A stretch of DNA of 64,000 nt from Stenotrophomonas rhizophila (GTDB lineage: Bacteria; Pseudomonadota; Gammaproteobacteria; Xanthomonadales; Xanthomonadaceae). The stretch covers positions 291,001 to 355,000 of the forward strand of contig NZ_CP016294.1 in the NCBI RefSeq assembly GCF_001704155.1. The letters are read 5' to 3'. This document shows, one piece after another, positions 9,242 to 18,049 of this stretch. Position 1 is the first letter of the stretch. The number at the start of each line of letters is the position of its first letter. The translations under genes and the position numbers were made by a program. The notes beneath the pieces are model-generated. The model was not told where the DNA came from. It worked only from the letters and a program-made list of their open reading frames with translations, and ran no database searches.

Positions 9242-9853
9242 GTGACAGCAGTACGAACCCTGTTGTGCTGTCTGCTCGGGCTGGCGGCGGGGGCGGCGCG
9301 TGCCGAACCCCCGGTGACGGCCCTACCCCCGGCCCAGGCCGCACCCAGACACGTGATGGAGCTGGATACGGCGCGTTCGCGCCTGGGCTTCGAGATCCGC
9401 ACCCGGCTCGGCCAGCGTATCGAAGGGGTGTTCCCGCGCTTTGAAGGCCGCATCGACGTGCTGGCCGATGGCCGCCACCAGGTCCACCTGCGCATGTTCA
9501 CCGGCTACGTGGAGATTCCCGGCAAGGACCGCTACACCGGCTGGATGCGGGGCGAGGAGTTCTTCGACGCCGGGCGCTACCCGGTGGTCGAATTCGATTC
9601 AGTGCCCTACGACCCGCAGCTGGTCGAGAAAGGCGGCGGCATCCATGGCCGGCTGATCCTGCGCGGGGTATCCCACCCCGAGACCCTGCAGGTGGAACCG
9701 GCGTCCTGCCCCCGGGCCGGGTATGATTGCGATGTGGTCAGCCGCGGTACCGTCCAGCGTGGCCGGTATGGGATGGACAGCTGGCAGCTAGCCCTGAGTG
9801 ATCGAGTGACCTTCGTCCTGCGTGCGCGTCTCAACGAGGCGCTGAAACCGTGA
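9242..9853 (+). CDS. YceI-family periplasmic protein
   Basis: 203 residues from GTG 9242, with a signal peptide ending near AARAEP. The mature part is a YceI-type lipocalin-like barrel: it begins with the typical strand 'DTARSRLGFEIRTRLGQRIEG' in shortened form (DTARSRLGFE then RLGQRIEG) and includes FDAGRYPVVEFDS and LILRGVSHP. YceI proteins bind isoprenoid-type lipids in the periplasm, but the ligand here is unknown. The last codons overlap the phospholipase D start by four bases (GTGA), indicating translational coupling. Confidence 0.8.
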   Translation: MTAVRTLLCCLLGLAAGAARAEPPVTALPPAQAAPRHVMELDTARSRLGFEIRTRLGQRIEGVFPRFEGRIDVLADGRHQVHLRMFTGYVEIPGKDRYTGWMRGEEFFDAGRYPVVEFDSVPYDPQLVEKGGGIHGRLILRGVSHPETLQVEPASCPRAGYDCDVVSRGTVQRGRYGMDSWQLALSDRVTFVLRARLNEALKP

Positions 9854-11943
9854 ATCCCCTGCTGCGGGTGATCGTGCTGGCAATCCTGTTGCTGGGCAGC
9901 GGCTGTGCGTCGCTGTCCAACGCGCAGCGCGAGCGCGCGGCCGGCATTGCGGCGCAGGCGCGTTCCCATGCGGTGGACTGCGACAAGCCCGACCGCTGCG
10001 CGCTCGATTCGCCATTGCGCGCCTTGGGCGGGCAGGCCTTCAGCGAATCCACCGAAGCGGCGCCTCGCCATTACGCCACCATCCTGGACGAGGGCGAAAC
10101 CGCGCTGGTGGCGCGCATCAACCTGATCCGCAGCGCCACCCGCAGCATCGACCTGCAGACCTACATCTTCGACAAGGACGACAGCGCCCGGCTGGTGCTG
10201 GACGAACTGCTGGCCGCCGCCCGGCGCGGCGTGAAGGTGCGGGTGCTGATCGACCAGCTCTCGGCGATCTCCGACCTGGAGATCCTGGCCGCGCTGGCCA
10301 GCAGCCACCAGAATTTCGAAATACGCGTCTACAACCCGACGTTCGGCAAGGCGCGGCTGAACTACGCCGATTACGCCGGCAGCGTGATCTGCTGTTTCCG
10401 CCGCTTCAACCAGCGCATGCACAACAAGCTGCTGGTGATCGACGATGCGCTGGGCGTGGTGGGCGGGCGCAATTACCAGGACGACTATTACGACTGGGAC
10501 AGCGAATACAACTTCCGCGACCGCGACGTACTGCTGGCCGGCCCCGAAGCGCGCGGCATGGCAGCCAACTTCGATGCGTTCTGGCGGGCCCAGCGCAGCG
10601 TGCCGGCCGAGCGCCTGAACGATGTGGGCAATACCCTGCTCAAGCAGGGCGCCCCGGCCATGCCGCCGGCCGACTACCGCCGCCCGGCGCGGGTGGAACA
10701 GGTGATCGATGAGGCGATCGACCCGGCCTACATCCAGCGCATGTTCGTCGATACCGCGCTGCCGGTGCGCTCGGTCCGCTATGTGGCCGACCTGCCGCGC
10801 AAGCACCGCCGCGAGCGTGCCAGCCAGCCGGCCAACGGCCAGCACGTGACTGAGCCGCAGCTGGATTCGTTGATTGCCGGCGCACAGAGCGAAGTGCTGC
10901 TGCAGACCCCGTACCTGGTGCTGTCCAAGCCGGCGCGCAAGTTGTTCGAGGCACTGCGCAAGCGCGAACAACCGCCGCGCATCGTGGTCTCCACCAACAG
11001 CCTGGCCGCCACCGACAACCCGATCGTCTACGCGCTGTCCTACAAGTACAAGCGCCGCAACATGCGCGAGCTGGGCTTCAACATCTACGAGTTCAAGCCG
11101 TTCCCGCTGGATGCGCCGGTCGACTACCGCAACCTGGTGCCGGCCCCGCTGGGCACCACGCCCAGCACCGACAGTGGGCGCAGCAGCCTGTTGGGTGGCA
11201 GCGCGGCCGGCAGCAACGCGCGCAGCAGCGGCAGCAACCGGCGCAGCGCGGGCACCACGGGCGCCACCGCACCGCCCGTGGCGCAGGAAGACGCCGGCAC
11301 CGTGCCAGCCACCGACGACGCCGGCGACCGCCCGCAGCCGACCCCCGGCCCGGCCGCGCGCCGCCGTACCGACGGCAGCGTAGTGGAACGCCGCGTGCTG
11401 CGCGCCGAAACCCGGCCTTCGTTCCTGGGCACCAAGGCGGTGAACAAGCCGCTGCCGGTCACCCGCAGCGGCGCGCGCATGGGCCTGCACGCCAAATCAC
11501 TGGTGGTGGACCGCCGCATCGGTGTGATCGGCACCCACAACTTCGACCCGCGCAGCGAGAACTACAACACCGAAGGCGCGGTGATCATCGATGACCCGGC
11601 GTTTGCCGAAGCGCTGGCGCAGAGCATCCTGCGCGACATCCACCCCAAGAACTCCTGGGTGGTGGCGCCGCGGACCAAGCCGCCGGTGCTGTCGGGCCTG
11701 AACTACAGCGTGGGCAAGGCCTCCGAAGCATTGCCGGTGCTCGATTTCTGGCCGTGGCGTTACGCCACCGATTACGAATTCCAGCCCGGCCCGGACTGCC
11801 CGGAGCCGCTGCGCCGCCAGGACCCGGACTTCCACCGCTGCTATGTGGCCGTGGGCGATTTCCCCGAGGTCAACGTCGGCCCGAAGTGGCTGCTGGTGCG
11901 CATGCTCACCGCGTTCGGCGCCGGCCTGGTGCCCATCCTGTAA
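9850..11943 (+). CDS. Phospholipase D-family lipoprotein (cardiolipin synthase-like)
   Basis: 697 residues starting at GTG 9850. LLGSGCAS near residue 20 is a lipobox, so the protein should be membrane-anchored outside the cytoplasm. Two HKD motifs are present: HNKLLVIDD with His191 and GGRN downstream, and HAKSLVVDR with His547 and THNFDPRS downstream. Paired HKD motifs form one active site that transfers or hydrolyses phosphatidyl groups. Between them (about residues 435-510) lies a Ser/Gly/Ala/Pro/Thr-rich, probably disordered insert. The C-terminus ends in hydrophobic residues. Coupled to the YceI-like gene by a 4-bp overlap. The substrate is not determined. Confidence 0.85.
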   Translation: MNPLLRVIVLAILLLGSGCASLSNAQRERAAGIAAQARSHAVDCDKPDRCALDSPLRALGGQAFSESTEAAPRHYATILDEGETALVARINLIRSATRSIDLQTYIFDKDDSARLVLDELLAAARRGVKVRVLIDQLSAISDLEILAALASSHQNFEIRVYNPTFGKARLNYADYAGSVICCFRRFNQRMHNKLLVIDDALGVVGGRNYQDDYYDWDSEYNFRDRDVLLAGPEARGMAANFDAFWRAQRSVPAERLNDVGNTLLKQGAPAMPPADYRRPARVEQVIDEAIDPAYIQRMFVDTALPVRSVRYVADLPRKHRRERASQPANGQHVTEPQLDSLIAGAQSEVLLQTPYLVLSKPARKLFEALRKREQPPRIVVSTNSLAATDNPIVYALSYKYKRRNMRELGFNIYEFKPFPLDAPVDYRNLVPAPLGTTPSTDSGRSSLLGGSAAGSNARSSGSNRRSAGTTGATAPPVAQEDAGTVPATDDAGDRPQPTPGPAARRRTDGSVVERRVLRAETRPSFLGTKAVNKPLPVTRSGARMGLHAKSLVVDRRIGVIGTHNFDPRSENYNTEGAVIIDDPAFAEALAQSILRDIHPKNSWVVAPRTKPPVLSGLNYSVGKASEALPVLDFWPWRYATDYEFQPGPDCPEPLRRQDPDFHRCYVAVGDFPEVNVGPKWLLVRMLTAFGAGLVPIL

Positions 11944-11970
11944 TTACTCTTCGTTCCAAGGAAGCAGCGC

Positions 11971-12408
11971 ATGTCCCAGGTATTCCGCGAGCCGGTATCG
12001 ATCGAGGCGCTCAACGCGCTCAGCCGCAACACCCTGATCGAACACCTTGGCATCGTCTTTACCGCCGCCGGTGACGACTGGGTCCAGGCCACCATGCCGG
12101 TCGACGCGCGCACCCGCCAGCCTTACGGCATCCTGCACGGGGGCGCCTCGGTGGTGCTGGCCGAAACCCTGGGCAGCAGCGCCGGCAACCTGTGCGTGGA
12201 TACCCGCGAACAGGTCTGCGTGGGCCTGGAGATCAACGCCAACCACATCCGCGCCCAGCGCGGTGGCACCGTCACCGGTACCGCGCGGGCCGTGCACGTG
12301 GGCCGCAGCACCCACGTGTGGGACATCCGCATCGAAGACGAGGCCGGCAAGCTGGTCTGCACCTCGCGGCTGACCCTGGCCGTGGTCCCGGCGGTCCGCC
12401 CGGGCTGA
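11971..12408 (+). CDS. Hotdog-fold thioesterase (PaaI/YdiI type)
   Basis: 145 residues, the normal length. The YGILHGGASVVLAETLGS segment is the hallmark of PaaI/YdiI/MenI hotdog acyl-CoA thioesterases, with HGG and the Glu of LAET as catalytic elements. YdiI-type members act on DHNA-CoA in menaquinone synthesis or on phenylacetyl- and benzoyl-type thioesters. Without other pathway genes here the substrate cannot be assigned. AAGGAAG precedes ATG 11971. It lies 27 bp after the phospholipase D gene. Confidence 0.85.
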   Translation: MSQVFREPVSIEALNALSRNTLIEHLGIVFTAAGDDWVQATMPVDARTRQPYGILHGGASVVLAETLGSSAGNLCVDTREQVCVGLEINANHIRAQRGGTVTGTARAVHVGRSTHVWDIRIEDEAGKLVCTSRLTLAVVPAVRPG

Positions 12409-12481
12409 GCCCGGCTTGACCTGCTGTGGCGGATGGCCCGCCACGCTGGCAGACCCCGCAGCGCTCGGGTATCGTTCGCGG

Positions 12482-13273
12482 ATGACTTCCCCCCCTTCGG
12501 CCTCGCGTGGCGGCGTGGCGCGTGTGTGCCGTTACCTGTACCGCGTTCCCCTGCTGCTGGTCCACCTGCTGCTGTTCCTTCCGCTGCTCCTGATCGGCAT
12601 GCTGCCGCCGTGGGGCAACCTGCGCGTGGGCGGGCGTACGCTGGAGCACCTGCTGGTCAATGCCTGGTCGGGCGGGTTGATGTGGATCTTCGGCTTCCGC
12701 CTGCACCGCATCGGCACGCCGTTGCCGGGCGCGGTGCTGTTCGTGGCCAACCACGTCAGCTGGGTGGACATCTCCATGCTGCACAGCCAGCGCATGATGG
12801 GCTTCGTGGCCAAGCGCGAAATCGCCGGCTGGCCGGTGGTCGGCTGGCTGGCCGCACGCGGGCAGACCATCTTCCACCAGCGCGGCAGCACCGAATCGCT
12901 GGGCGGGGTGATGCAGCTGATGGTCGAGCGCCTGCAGCAAGGCAAGGCCGTGGGCGTGTTCCCGGAAGGGCGCACCCGCGGTGGCCATGAAGTGGGCCCG
13001 TTCCACGCCCGCATCTTCCAGGCCGCAGTGGAAACCCAGGTGCCGGTACAGCCGGTGGCGCTGCGCTACGGCGTGCGCGGCGACGCGCAGACGGTGGTCG
13101 CGTTCGGCGAGCGCGAAAGCTTCTTCGCCAACTTCCTGCGCCTGCTGGGGGAACCGGCACGGCGGGCCGAGGTGCATTTCCTCGCGCCCATTGGCACCCA
13201 TGACCTGGAAGGCCGCCGCCGCATCGCGGAAACCTCGCGTGCGCGCATCGTGGCGGCCATGAACGCCCAATAG
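12482..13273 (+). CDS. plsC: 1-acyl-sn-glycerol-3-phosphate acyltransferase
   Basis: 263 residues from ATG 12482. Motif I NHVSWVD (H-x4-D) and motif III VFPEGRTRGG define the PlsC/LPLAT family, which adds the second acyl chain in phosphatidic acid synthesis at the inner membrane. Residues about 20-40 are a long hydrophobic anchor. The frame extends upstream to 12416, but that region lacks family similarity. The next gene begins 4 bases after its stop, suggesting an operon. Genomes of this group often hold several plsC paralogues, so it may be an accessory copy. Confidence 0.85.
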   Translation: MTSPPSASRGGVARVCRYLYRVPLLLVHLLLFLPLLLIGMLPPWGNLRVGGRTLEHLLVNAWSGGLMWIFGFRLHRIGTPLPGAVLFVANHVSWVDISMLHSQRMMGFVAKREIAGWPVVGWLAARGQTIFHQRGSTESLGGVMQLMVERLQQGKAVGVFPEGRTRGGHEVGPFHARIFQAAVETQVPVQPVALRYGVRGDAQTVVAFGERESFFANFLRLLGEPARRAEVHFLAPIGTHDLEGRRRIAETSRARIVAAMNAQ

Positions 13274-13277
13274 CGCG

Positions 13278-14270
13278 ATGCTGACCGCTGCCGACTACTG
13301 TCCGCCGCGTTGGCTGCGCAACCCGCACCTGCAGTCGATGCTCAGCTCCAGCCGCATGCGCATGCAGCGCGGCCTGGTGCTGCTGGCCGCCACCGGTGCG
13401 CTCACCGAAGAGCTGATCCTGGATGGCGGCGAAGGCGTGCGCCTGCAGGGCTGGCACAGCCGCATCGAAGGCCGTGAGCCGGTCGGCATGGCGCTGCTGC
13501 TGCATGGCTGGGAAGGCAGTTCCGAATCCAGTTACATGCGCATGACCGCCGCGCGCATGCTCGAGGCCGGCTACGACGTGGTGCGCCTGAACTTCCGCGA
13601 CCACGGCAACACCCACCACCTCAACCCCGGCATCTTCCACTCCAACCGCATCGACGAAGTGGTGCACGCCGCCGGCGACATCGCCCGGCGCTGGCCGCAG
13701 TTGCCGCTGGTGGCCGCCGGCTACTCGCTGGGCGGCAATTTCGTGCTGCGGCTGGCGCTGCGCGCGCCGTCGGCCGGGGTGCCGCTGCGGCGGGTGGCTT
13801 CAGTCTGCCCGGTGCTGGACCCGGCGATCACCATGGAAAGCATCGAAAACGGCCCGGCGATGTACGACTGGTACTTCCGCCGCAAATGGGCCGGCTCGCT
13901 GCGCCGCAAGCGCGACCTGTTCCCCGAGCTGAGCGACTGGGACGACCGCGTGCTGAAGCTGGACATCCGCGCGCTGACCGCCTGGCTGGTGGAACACCAC
14001 ACCGAATTCGGCACCCTGCAGGCTTACTTCGACGGCTATTCCATCGCCGGCGACCGCCTGGCCGGGCTGGAAGTGCCGGCCGACATCCTGATGGCCCAGG
14101 ACGACCCGGTCATTCCCTACGCCACCTTCCACGGCTGGCGCCTGCCGGCCCATGCCCGGCTGGAAATCGCCCCGTGGGGCGGCCACTGCGGCTTCCTGGA
14201 AAACTGGCGCGGCGATGGCTTCTCCGAACGCTGGGTGGCCCAGCGGCTGAGCCTGGAAGCGCTGCGCTGA
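13278..14270 (+). CDS. YheT/EMB8-family alpha/beta hydrolase
   Basis: 330 residues. RNPHLQSML near the start and LLHGWEGSSES then RDHG are typical of the YheT branch. The nucleophile elbow is GYSLGG, with the acid in AQDDPVIP and the His in PWGGHCGF. Members are esterases or hydrolases of unknown substrate in the cytoplasm. It directly follows plsC with 4 bp between, so a role in lipid handling is possible but only inferred from position. Confidence 0.85.
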   Translation: MLTAADYCPPRWLRNPHLQSMLSSSRMRMQRGLVLLAATGALTEELILDGGEGVRLQGWHSRIEGREPVGMALLLHGWEGSSESSYMRMTAARMLEAGYDVVRLNFRDHGNTHHLNPGIFHSNRIDEVVHAAGDIARRWPQLPLVAAGYSLGGNFVLRLALRAPSAGVPLRRVASVCPVLDPAITMESIENGPAMYDWYFRRKWAGSLRRKRDLFPELSDWDDRVLKLDIRALTAWLVEHHTEFGTLQAYFDGYSIAGDRLAGLEVPADILMAQDDPVIPYATFHGWRLPAHARLEIAPWGGHCGFLENWRGDGFSERWVAQRLSLEALR

Positions 14271-14301
14271 GGCACGGCCCGGCGCGCCGGCGCCGGTGTT
14301 C

Positions 14302-14307
14302 TACAAT
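14302..14307 (+). promoter_or_regulatory. Possible -10 element of the TPR-sulfotransferase gene
   Basis: TACAAT lies 28 bases before ATG 14335, a near-consensus -10 hexamer. No good -35 is seen at 16-18 bp upstream in the very GC-rich spacer. Its position argues against the earlier in-frame start at 14296, which would precede the -10. Confidence 0.4.
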
Positions 14308-14334
14308 CGGGGTTTGACCCCAAGCCGGACCGTC

Positions 14335-16404
14335 ATGCAAGACACTATTCTCCAAGCCCTGCGCCGCAACGCAGTTGAAGAAGCCGCGCAGCTGGCGCGC
14401 GAATGGATCCAGGCCGAGCCGGAGCAGCCGCAGGCGCACCGCTGGCTGGCGCTGGCGCTGCAGCAGCAGGGCCAGCACGACGCAGCGCTCGTCAGCCTGC
14501 AGCGCGGGCTGGAGCTGGCCCCGGACAACGCCGAACTGCATCTGCAGCACGCCGGCCTGCTGCTGGCGCTGCGCCAGTTCGACGCCGCCAACAGCGCGCT
14601 GGACCGCACCGCAGAGCTCAATCCCAACGAACTGTCGGCCTACCTGATGCAGGCCCACCTGGCGTTGTCGCGCAACGATGTGGACGAGGCCGAGCGGATC
14701 ACCCGCACCGCCGCGCGCGTCGAGGAAGACAACGCCGAAGTGGTGGCGCTGCAGGGCATGATCGCGCTGCGCCGCAATGATGCCGACCGTGCGCTGGCGC
14801 TGCTCTCGGCCGCCAGCCAGGCGCTGCCCAACGATGCACGCATCCTCTATGCGCTGGGCTTTGCCTACATGGGCAAGGACCTGCTGGCGTTTGCCGAACA
14901 GGCCTTCCGCCGCGTGCTGGAGATCAACCCGGCCATTACTTCGCTGCAGGGCCTGCTGGTGCAGCTGGCCCTGCGCCAGGGCAATACCGAAAACGCCGCC
15001 GCCATCGTGGGCCAGGTGCTGGCCCAGCCCGAGACCGACACCCCGGCGATGCACCGCCTGGCCGGCGAGCTGGCCCTGCAGTCGGGCCAGCCGCTGCAGG
15101 CGCTGGAACACCTGCTGCCGGTGCTGGAACAGTGGCCGGCCGACCGCCAGACCCTGCAGCTGCTGCTGATGGCCTGGCAGCGCTTGGGCCGCGAGCAGCA
15201 GGCCCGCGACACCCTGGACGCCACGCTGGAAACGCACCCGCAGGAACACAACCTGTGGATGGCCCGCCTGGCCATCGAAGTGGTTGGCAGTGCCGAGGCC
15301 GCCGCCGTGGCCGATCGCTGGATCGCGGCCGTGCCGGATCACCTGCCGGCGCTGGAAGCGCGCCTGCGCCTGCACGACATGGCCGGCGATGCCGCCGCCG
15401 CGGAAGCCATTGCGCGTCGGATCATTGCGCTGGAGCCCGGCCGCAGCAGCGGTGAAATGCGCGTGGTCGAGGCCCTGCTGGCGCGTGACCCGGCGGCGGC
15501 TGTGGCGCACGTGGAGCAGCTGATCGAGCAGGTTCCGGCCGAGGCCAAGCCGGGCCTGCGCGCCTGGCTGGGCGCGGTGCAGGACCGTGCCGGTCAGCAC
15601 GCCGCCGCGCTGGCCACCTGGACCAGCCTGCATGCCAACGAAGCCTCCATGCGCTTGCCGTTGCCGCCGCAGGCCAAGGCCCCGTTGAGCTGGCCGGCGC
15701 TGGGCGAGGTTGCCGCCGACGTCGGCAGTCGCCCCATGTTCGTATGGGGCGCGCCGGGTTCGGGCGTAGAGCGGGTCGTCGCCGCTATCGCGGCGGCCAG
15801 CCCGGTGGTGCGTGGCGATCGCTTCAGTCCCAACCCGCCCAATGATGCGTTCCAGAGCTACCACGCGCTGCAGGACCTCTCCACCGGCAAGCTGGCGCCG
15901 GAGCAGCTGGTGGCGCAGTGGCGCGCCGCCCTGCCCGAACGCGGCCTGGCCGATGGCAACGTGATCGACTGGCTGCTCTGGTGGGACAACGCGCTGCTGT
16001 GGGCGCTGCGCCCGCAGCTGCCCGAAGGCCGCCTGCTGCTGGTGCTGCGCGACCCGCGTGACATGCTGCTGGAGTGGCTGGCACACGGCGCACCGGCACC
16101 TTTTGCGGTGAACTCGGTGCACGAAGTGGCCGAGTGGCTGGCGCGCGCACTTGCCCAGATCGCAACGCTGCACGAGCAGGACCTGTACCCGCACGCGGTG
16201 GTGCGCGTCGACGAGATCGGCAACGACCCGGCCGCCATGGCCGAGCATCTGGGCCGCTTGTTCGGCGTGCATTTCCCGCCCGCGCAGACCCTTGGCCCGG
16301 CGCGCTTCCCGGCCGGCCACTGGCGCCAGTACAGCGAGGTCCTGTCTGCCGCGTTCGCCCAGCTCACCCCGGTTGCGGTGCGGCTTGGCTATACCGAAGC
16401 GTAA
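14335..16404 (+). CDS. Tetratricopeptide repeat protein with C-terminal sulfotransferase-like domain
   Basis: 689 residues from ATG 14335. Residues ~1-430 are a run of TPR helix pairs (for example AHRWLALALQQQGQHDAALV). The C-terminal ~240 residues start with FVWGAPGSGVERV, in the place of the sulfotransferase 5'-phosphosulfate loop, and later have LLLVLRDPRDMLLEWL, the 3'-phosphate motif RDPRD. TPR-sulfotransferase fusions are common in proteobacteria but their acceptors are mostly unknown. The P-loop is divergent (GAPGSG rather than PKSGT), so sulfate transfer is likely but unproven. Followed after 10 bp by the PEBP gene. Confidence 0.8.
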   Translation: MQDTILQALRRNAVEEAAQLAREWIQAEPEQPQAHRWLALALQQQGQHDAALVSLQRGLELAPDNAELHLQHAGLLLALRQFDAANSALDRTAELNPNELSAYLMQAHLALSRNDVDEAERITRTAARVEEDNAEVVALQGMIALRRNDADRALALLSAASQALPNDARILYALGFAYMGKDLLAFAEQAFRRVLEINPAITSLQGLLVQLALRQGNTENAAAIVGQVLAQPETDTPAMHRLAGELALQSGQPLQALEHLLPVLEQWPADRQTLQLLLMAWQRLGREQQARDTLDATLETHPQEHNLWMARLAIEVVGSAEAAAVADRWIAAVPDHLPALEARLRLHDMAGDAAAAEAIARRIIALEPGRSSGEMRVVEALLARDPAAAVAHVEQLIEQVPAEAKPGLRAWLGAVQDRAGQHAAALATWTSLHANEASMRLPLPPQAKAPLSWPALGEVAADVGSRPMFVWGAPGSGVERVVAAIAAASPVVRGDRFSPNPPNDAFQSYHALQDLSTGKLAPEQLVAQWRAALPERGLADGNVIDWLLWWDNALLWALRPQLPEGRLLLVLRDPRDMLLEWLAHGAPAPFAVNSVHEVAEWLARALAQIATLHEQDLYPHAVVRVDEIGNDPAAMAEHLGRLFGVHFPPAQTLGPARFPAGHWRQYSEVLSAAFAQLTPVAVRLGYTEA

Positions 16405-16414
16405 GGAGACCCTG

Positions 16415-17026
16415 ATGAAACTCACCAGTACCCGCCTGCGCAACGGCGCGCCGATCGACAGCAGCTTCGCCGCGGGCGATGCCAACGGCTTCGCCGCCAA
16501 CCGCAACCCGCCGCTGGCCTGGAGCGAGGTGCCCGAGGGCACCCGTTCGTTCGCCCTGCTGTGCATCGACCCGGACGTGCCCACGGTGCCGGAAACGGTG
16601 GGCCGCAGCGACTGCAGCGTGCCCGCCGACCAGCCACGTGCCGACTTCACCCACTGGGCGATGGCCGACATTCCGGCCGACCTGCGCGAGATCGCCGAAG
16701 GCAGCTGCAGCGATCGCTTCACCGCCAAGGGCAAGCCGCAGCCTGCCGGCCCGGCCGGTGCGCGCCAGGGCCTGAACGATTTCACCGGCTGGTTCGCCGG
16801 CAACCCGGACATGGCAGGCCAGTACCTGGGCTACGACGGCCCGTACCCGCCGTTCAACGACGCGCGCGTGCACCGTTATTTCTTCCGCCTGTTCGCGCTG
16901 GACGTGGCCACGCTCGAGCTGCCCACGCCGTTCACCGCTGCCGACGTGCACAAGGCCATGCACGGCCACGTGCTGGCCGAAGCCGCATTGCACGGCACGT
17001 ACACGCTCAACCCGGCGTTGGCATAA
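16415..17026 (+). CDS. YbhB/YbcL-type phosphatidylethanolamine-binding-like protein
   Basis: 203 residues from ATG 16415, preceded by AAGGAG. PPLAWSEVPEGTRSFALLCIDPDVP and the later FTHW are characteristic of the PEBP/Raf-kinase-inhibitor-like family (YbhB, YbcL); the first string is read as two motifs, PPLAWSEVPEGT and LLCIDPD. There is no signal peptide, so it is probably cytoplasmic. An insertion around residues 95-150 (GARQGLNDFTGWFAG) is typical of the longer bacterial form. Ligand and role are not known. It probably shares the transcript of the TPR-sulfotransferase. Confidence 0.8.
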   Translation: MKLTSTRLRNGAPIDSSFAAGDANGFAANRNPPLAWSEVPEGTRSFALLCIDPDVPTVPETVGRSDCSVPADQPRADFTHWAMADIPADLREIAEGSCSDRFTAKGKPQPAGPAGARQGLNDFTGWFAGNPDMAGQYLGYDGPYPPFNDARVHRYFFRLFALDVATLELPTPFTAADVHKAMHGHVLAEAALHGTYTLNPALA

Positions 17027-17043
17027 TCCAGACGCGTGCCGAA

Positions 17044-17112
17044 GGGAACGGCAGGAGCCGTTCCCAACGTCGCGCAGCGACGGCCCGCAGGGTGCCCGCC
17101 AGGACGGCGGGC
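17044..17112. terminator. Three consecutive hairpins between convergent genes
   Basis: Between the PEBP and META genes lie GGGAACGGC-AGGA-GCCGTTCCC (17044-17065), CGTCGC-GCA-GCGACG (17068-17082) and GCCCGCC-AGGAC-GGCGGGC (17094-17112). None has a T-run. They may act together as a bidirectional transcription end or 3'-end protection, or be REP-like elements. Confidence 0.45.
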
Positions 17113-17141
17113 ATATCGTTGGCCGGCCCACGCAATGCCGG

Positions 17142-17978
17142 TCACTTCTCGGTCGCAGACTCCACGACCATATCCAGCACATACGCCTTCGACGACGCAT
17201 CGGCCGGCGGATTGGCCACGTTGAAACGCTTCACCCGCAGCACGTTGCGCGTGCCGGCTTCGTGGGTATAGCCCTCGATCACGTCGTAGAAGTTCTCGAA
17301 CGCGCCCGGCGTACCCTGCTTGATCCCCTTGTCATCGAAGTGGATCTCACGGGTCTGCAGGCACTGCTTGTCGCGGATCATCGGGTGCGGGCACGGCTTG
17401 GCCTGCGCGGCCACCTCGATGAAGATCGTCTCGCCCGGGCCGCCGAAGCGGGTTTCGGCGGTGGGCTGCGGGCTGAACACCAGCACGTCACCGCTGGCGG
17501 TGCGCAGGGTCAGCCGGCCTTCGCCGCCCAGCTCGGTCTTCAGCGCGCCTTCCAGCCGCGAACCCACCGCCTGGTCCAGCGCCATCAGTGCCTTGTCGGT
17601 GCAGGCCATCATGGTCGAGGCCATCGGCGAAACGGTCAGCGTGCCGTCGGCCAGGGTGTAGCCGCCGCCCATGCGGTTGCAGGTATTGCTCACGGCCAGG
17701 CGGCCATCGATGAAGTCCAGCGTGACCGGCTTGTCGGCGCGCGCGAACAGCGCATCGATGCGCTTGCCGGCGCTGTCGGTGGCGCTGTCGAGCACCCAGT
17801 GGTTGCCCTGCAGGCGCTGCACGTCCAGCTGCGCGGCGGCCTTCTGGTCGGCGGCGGCGGTCGGGGCCGGCGCGAGGTCGTCGCGGCCGGGGCCGGCGGG
17901 GGCCTGGCTGGAGGGGTTGCTGCACGCAGCCAGCAGGGCCAGCGGCAGGATCAGCATGAGGTTGCGGGTGGTTTTCAT
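17142..17978 (-). CDS. META and DUF4377 domain lipoprotein
   Basis: 278 residues from ATG 17978. AAGGAG lies six bases before this codon and directly abuts an alternative ATG at 17984. LLAACSNPS is a lipobox with Cys near residue 20. Residues ~50-160 form a META/HslJ-like domain (NHWVLDSA, CNRMGGGYTL, ASTMMAC). Residues ~175-270 match DUF4377 (KPCPHPMIRDKQCLQTREI). HslJ-type META proteins are linked to envelope stress and heat shock in other bacteria. This one should sit in the outer membrane or periplasm. Confidence 0.8.
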   Translation of the reverse strand: MKTTRNLMLILPLALLAACSNPSSQAPAGPGRDDLAPAPTAAADQKAAAQLDVQRLQGNHWVLDSATDSAGKRIDALFARADKPVTLDFIDGRLAVSNTCNRMGGGYTLADGTLTVSPMASTMMACTDKALMALDQAVGSRLEGALKTELGGEGRLTLRTASGDVLVFSPQPTAETRFGGPGETIFIEVAAQAKPCPHPMIRDKQCLQTREIHFDDKGIKQGTPGAFENFYDVIEGYTHEAGTRNVLRVKRFNVANPPADASSKAYVLDMVVESATEK

Positions 17979-18049
17979 GGACATCTCCTTGGGAACCCGG
18001 GGAATAACGTTGGAACACCCCGGGTGGGGTTGCGGCGGCGCGGCGCTGT

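Noticed and set aside
14110-16812. 900-codon open frame on the minus strand
   Set aside because: Shadow of the TPR-sulfotransferase and PEBP genes; composition is typical of an antisense frame and no domain is visible.
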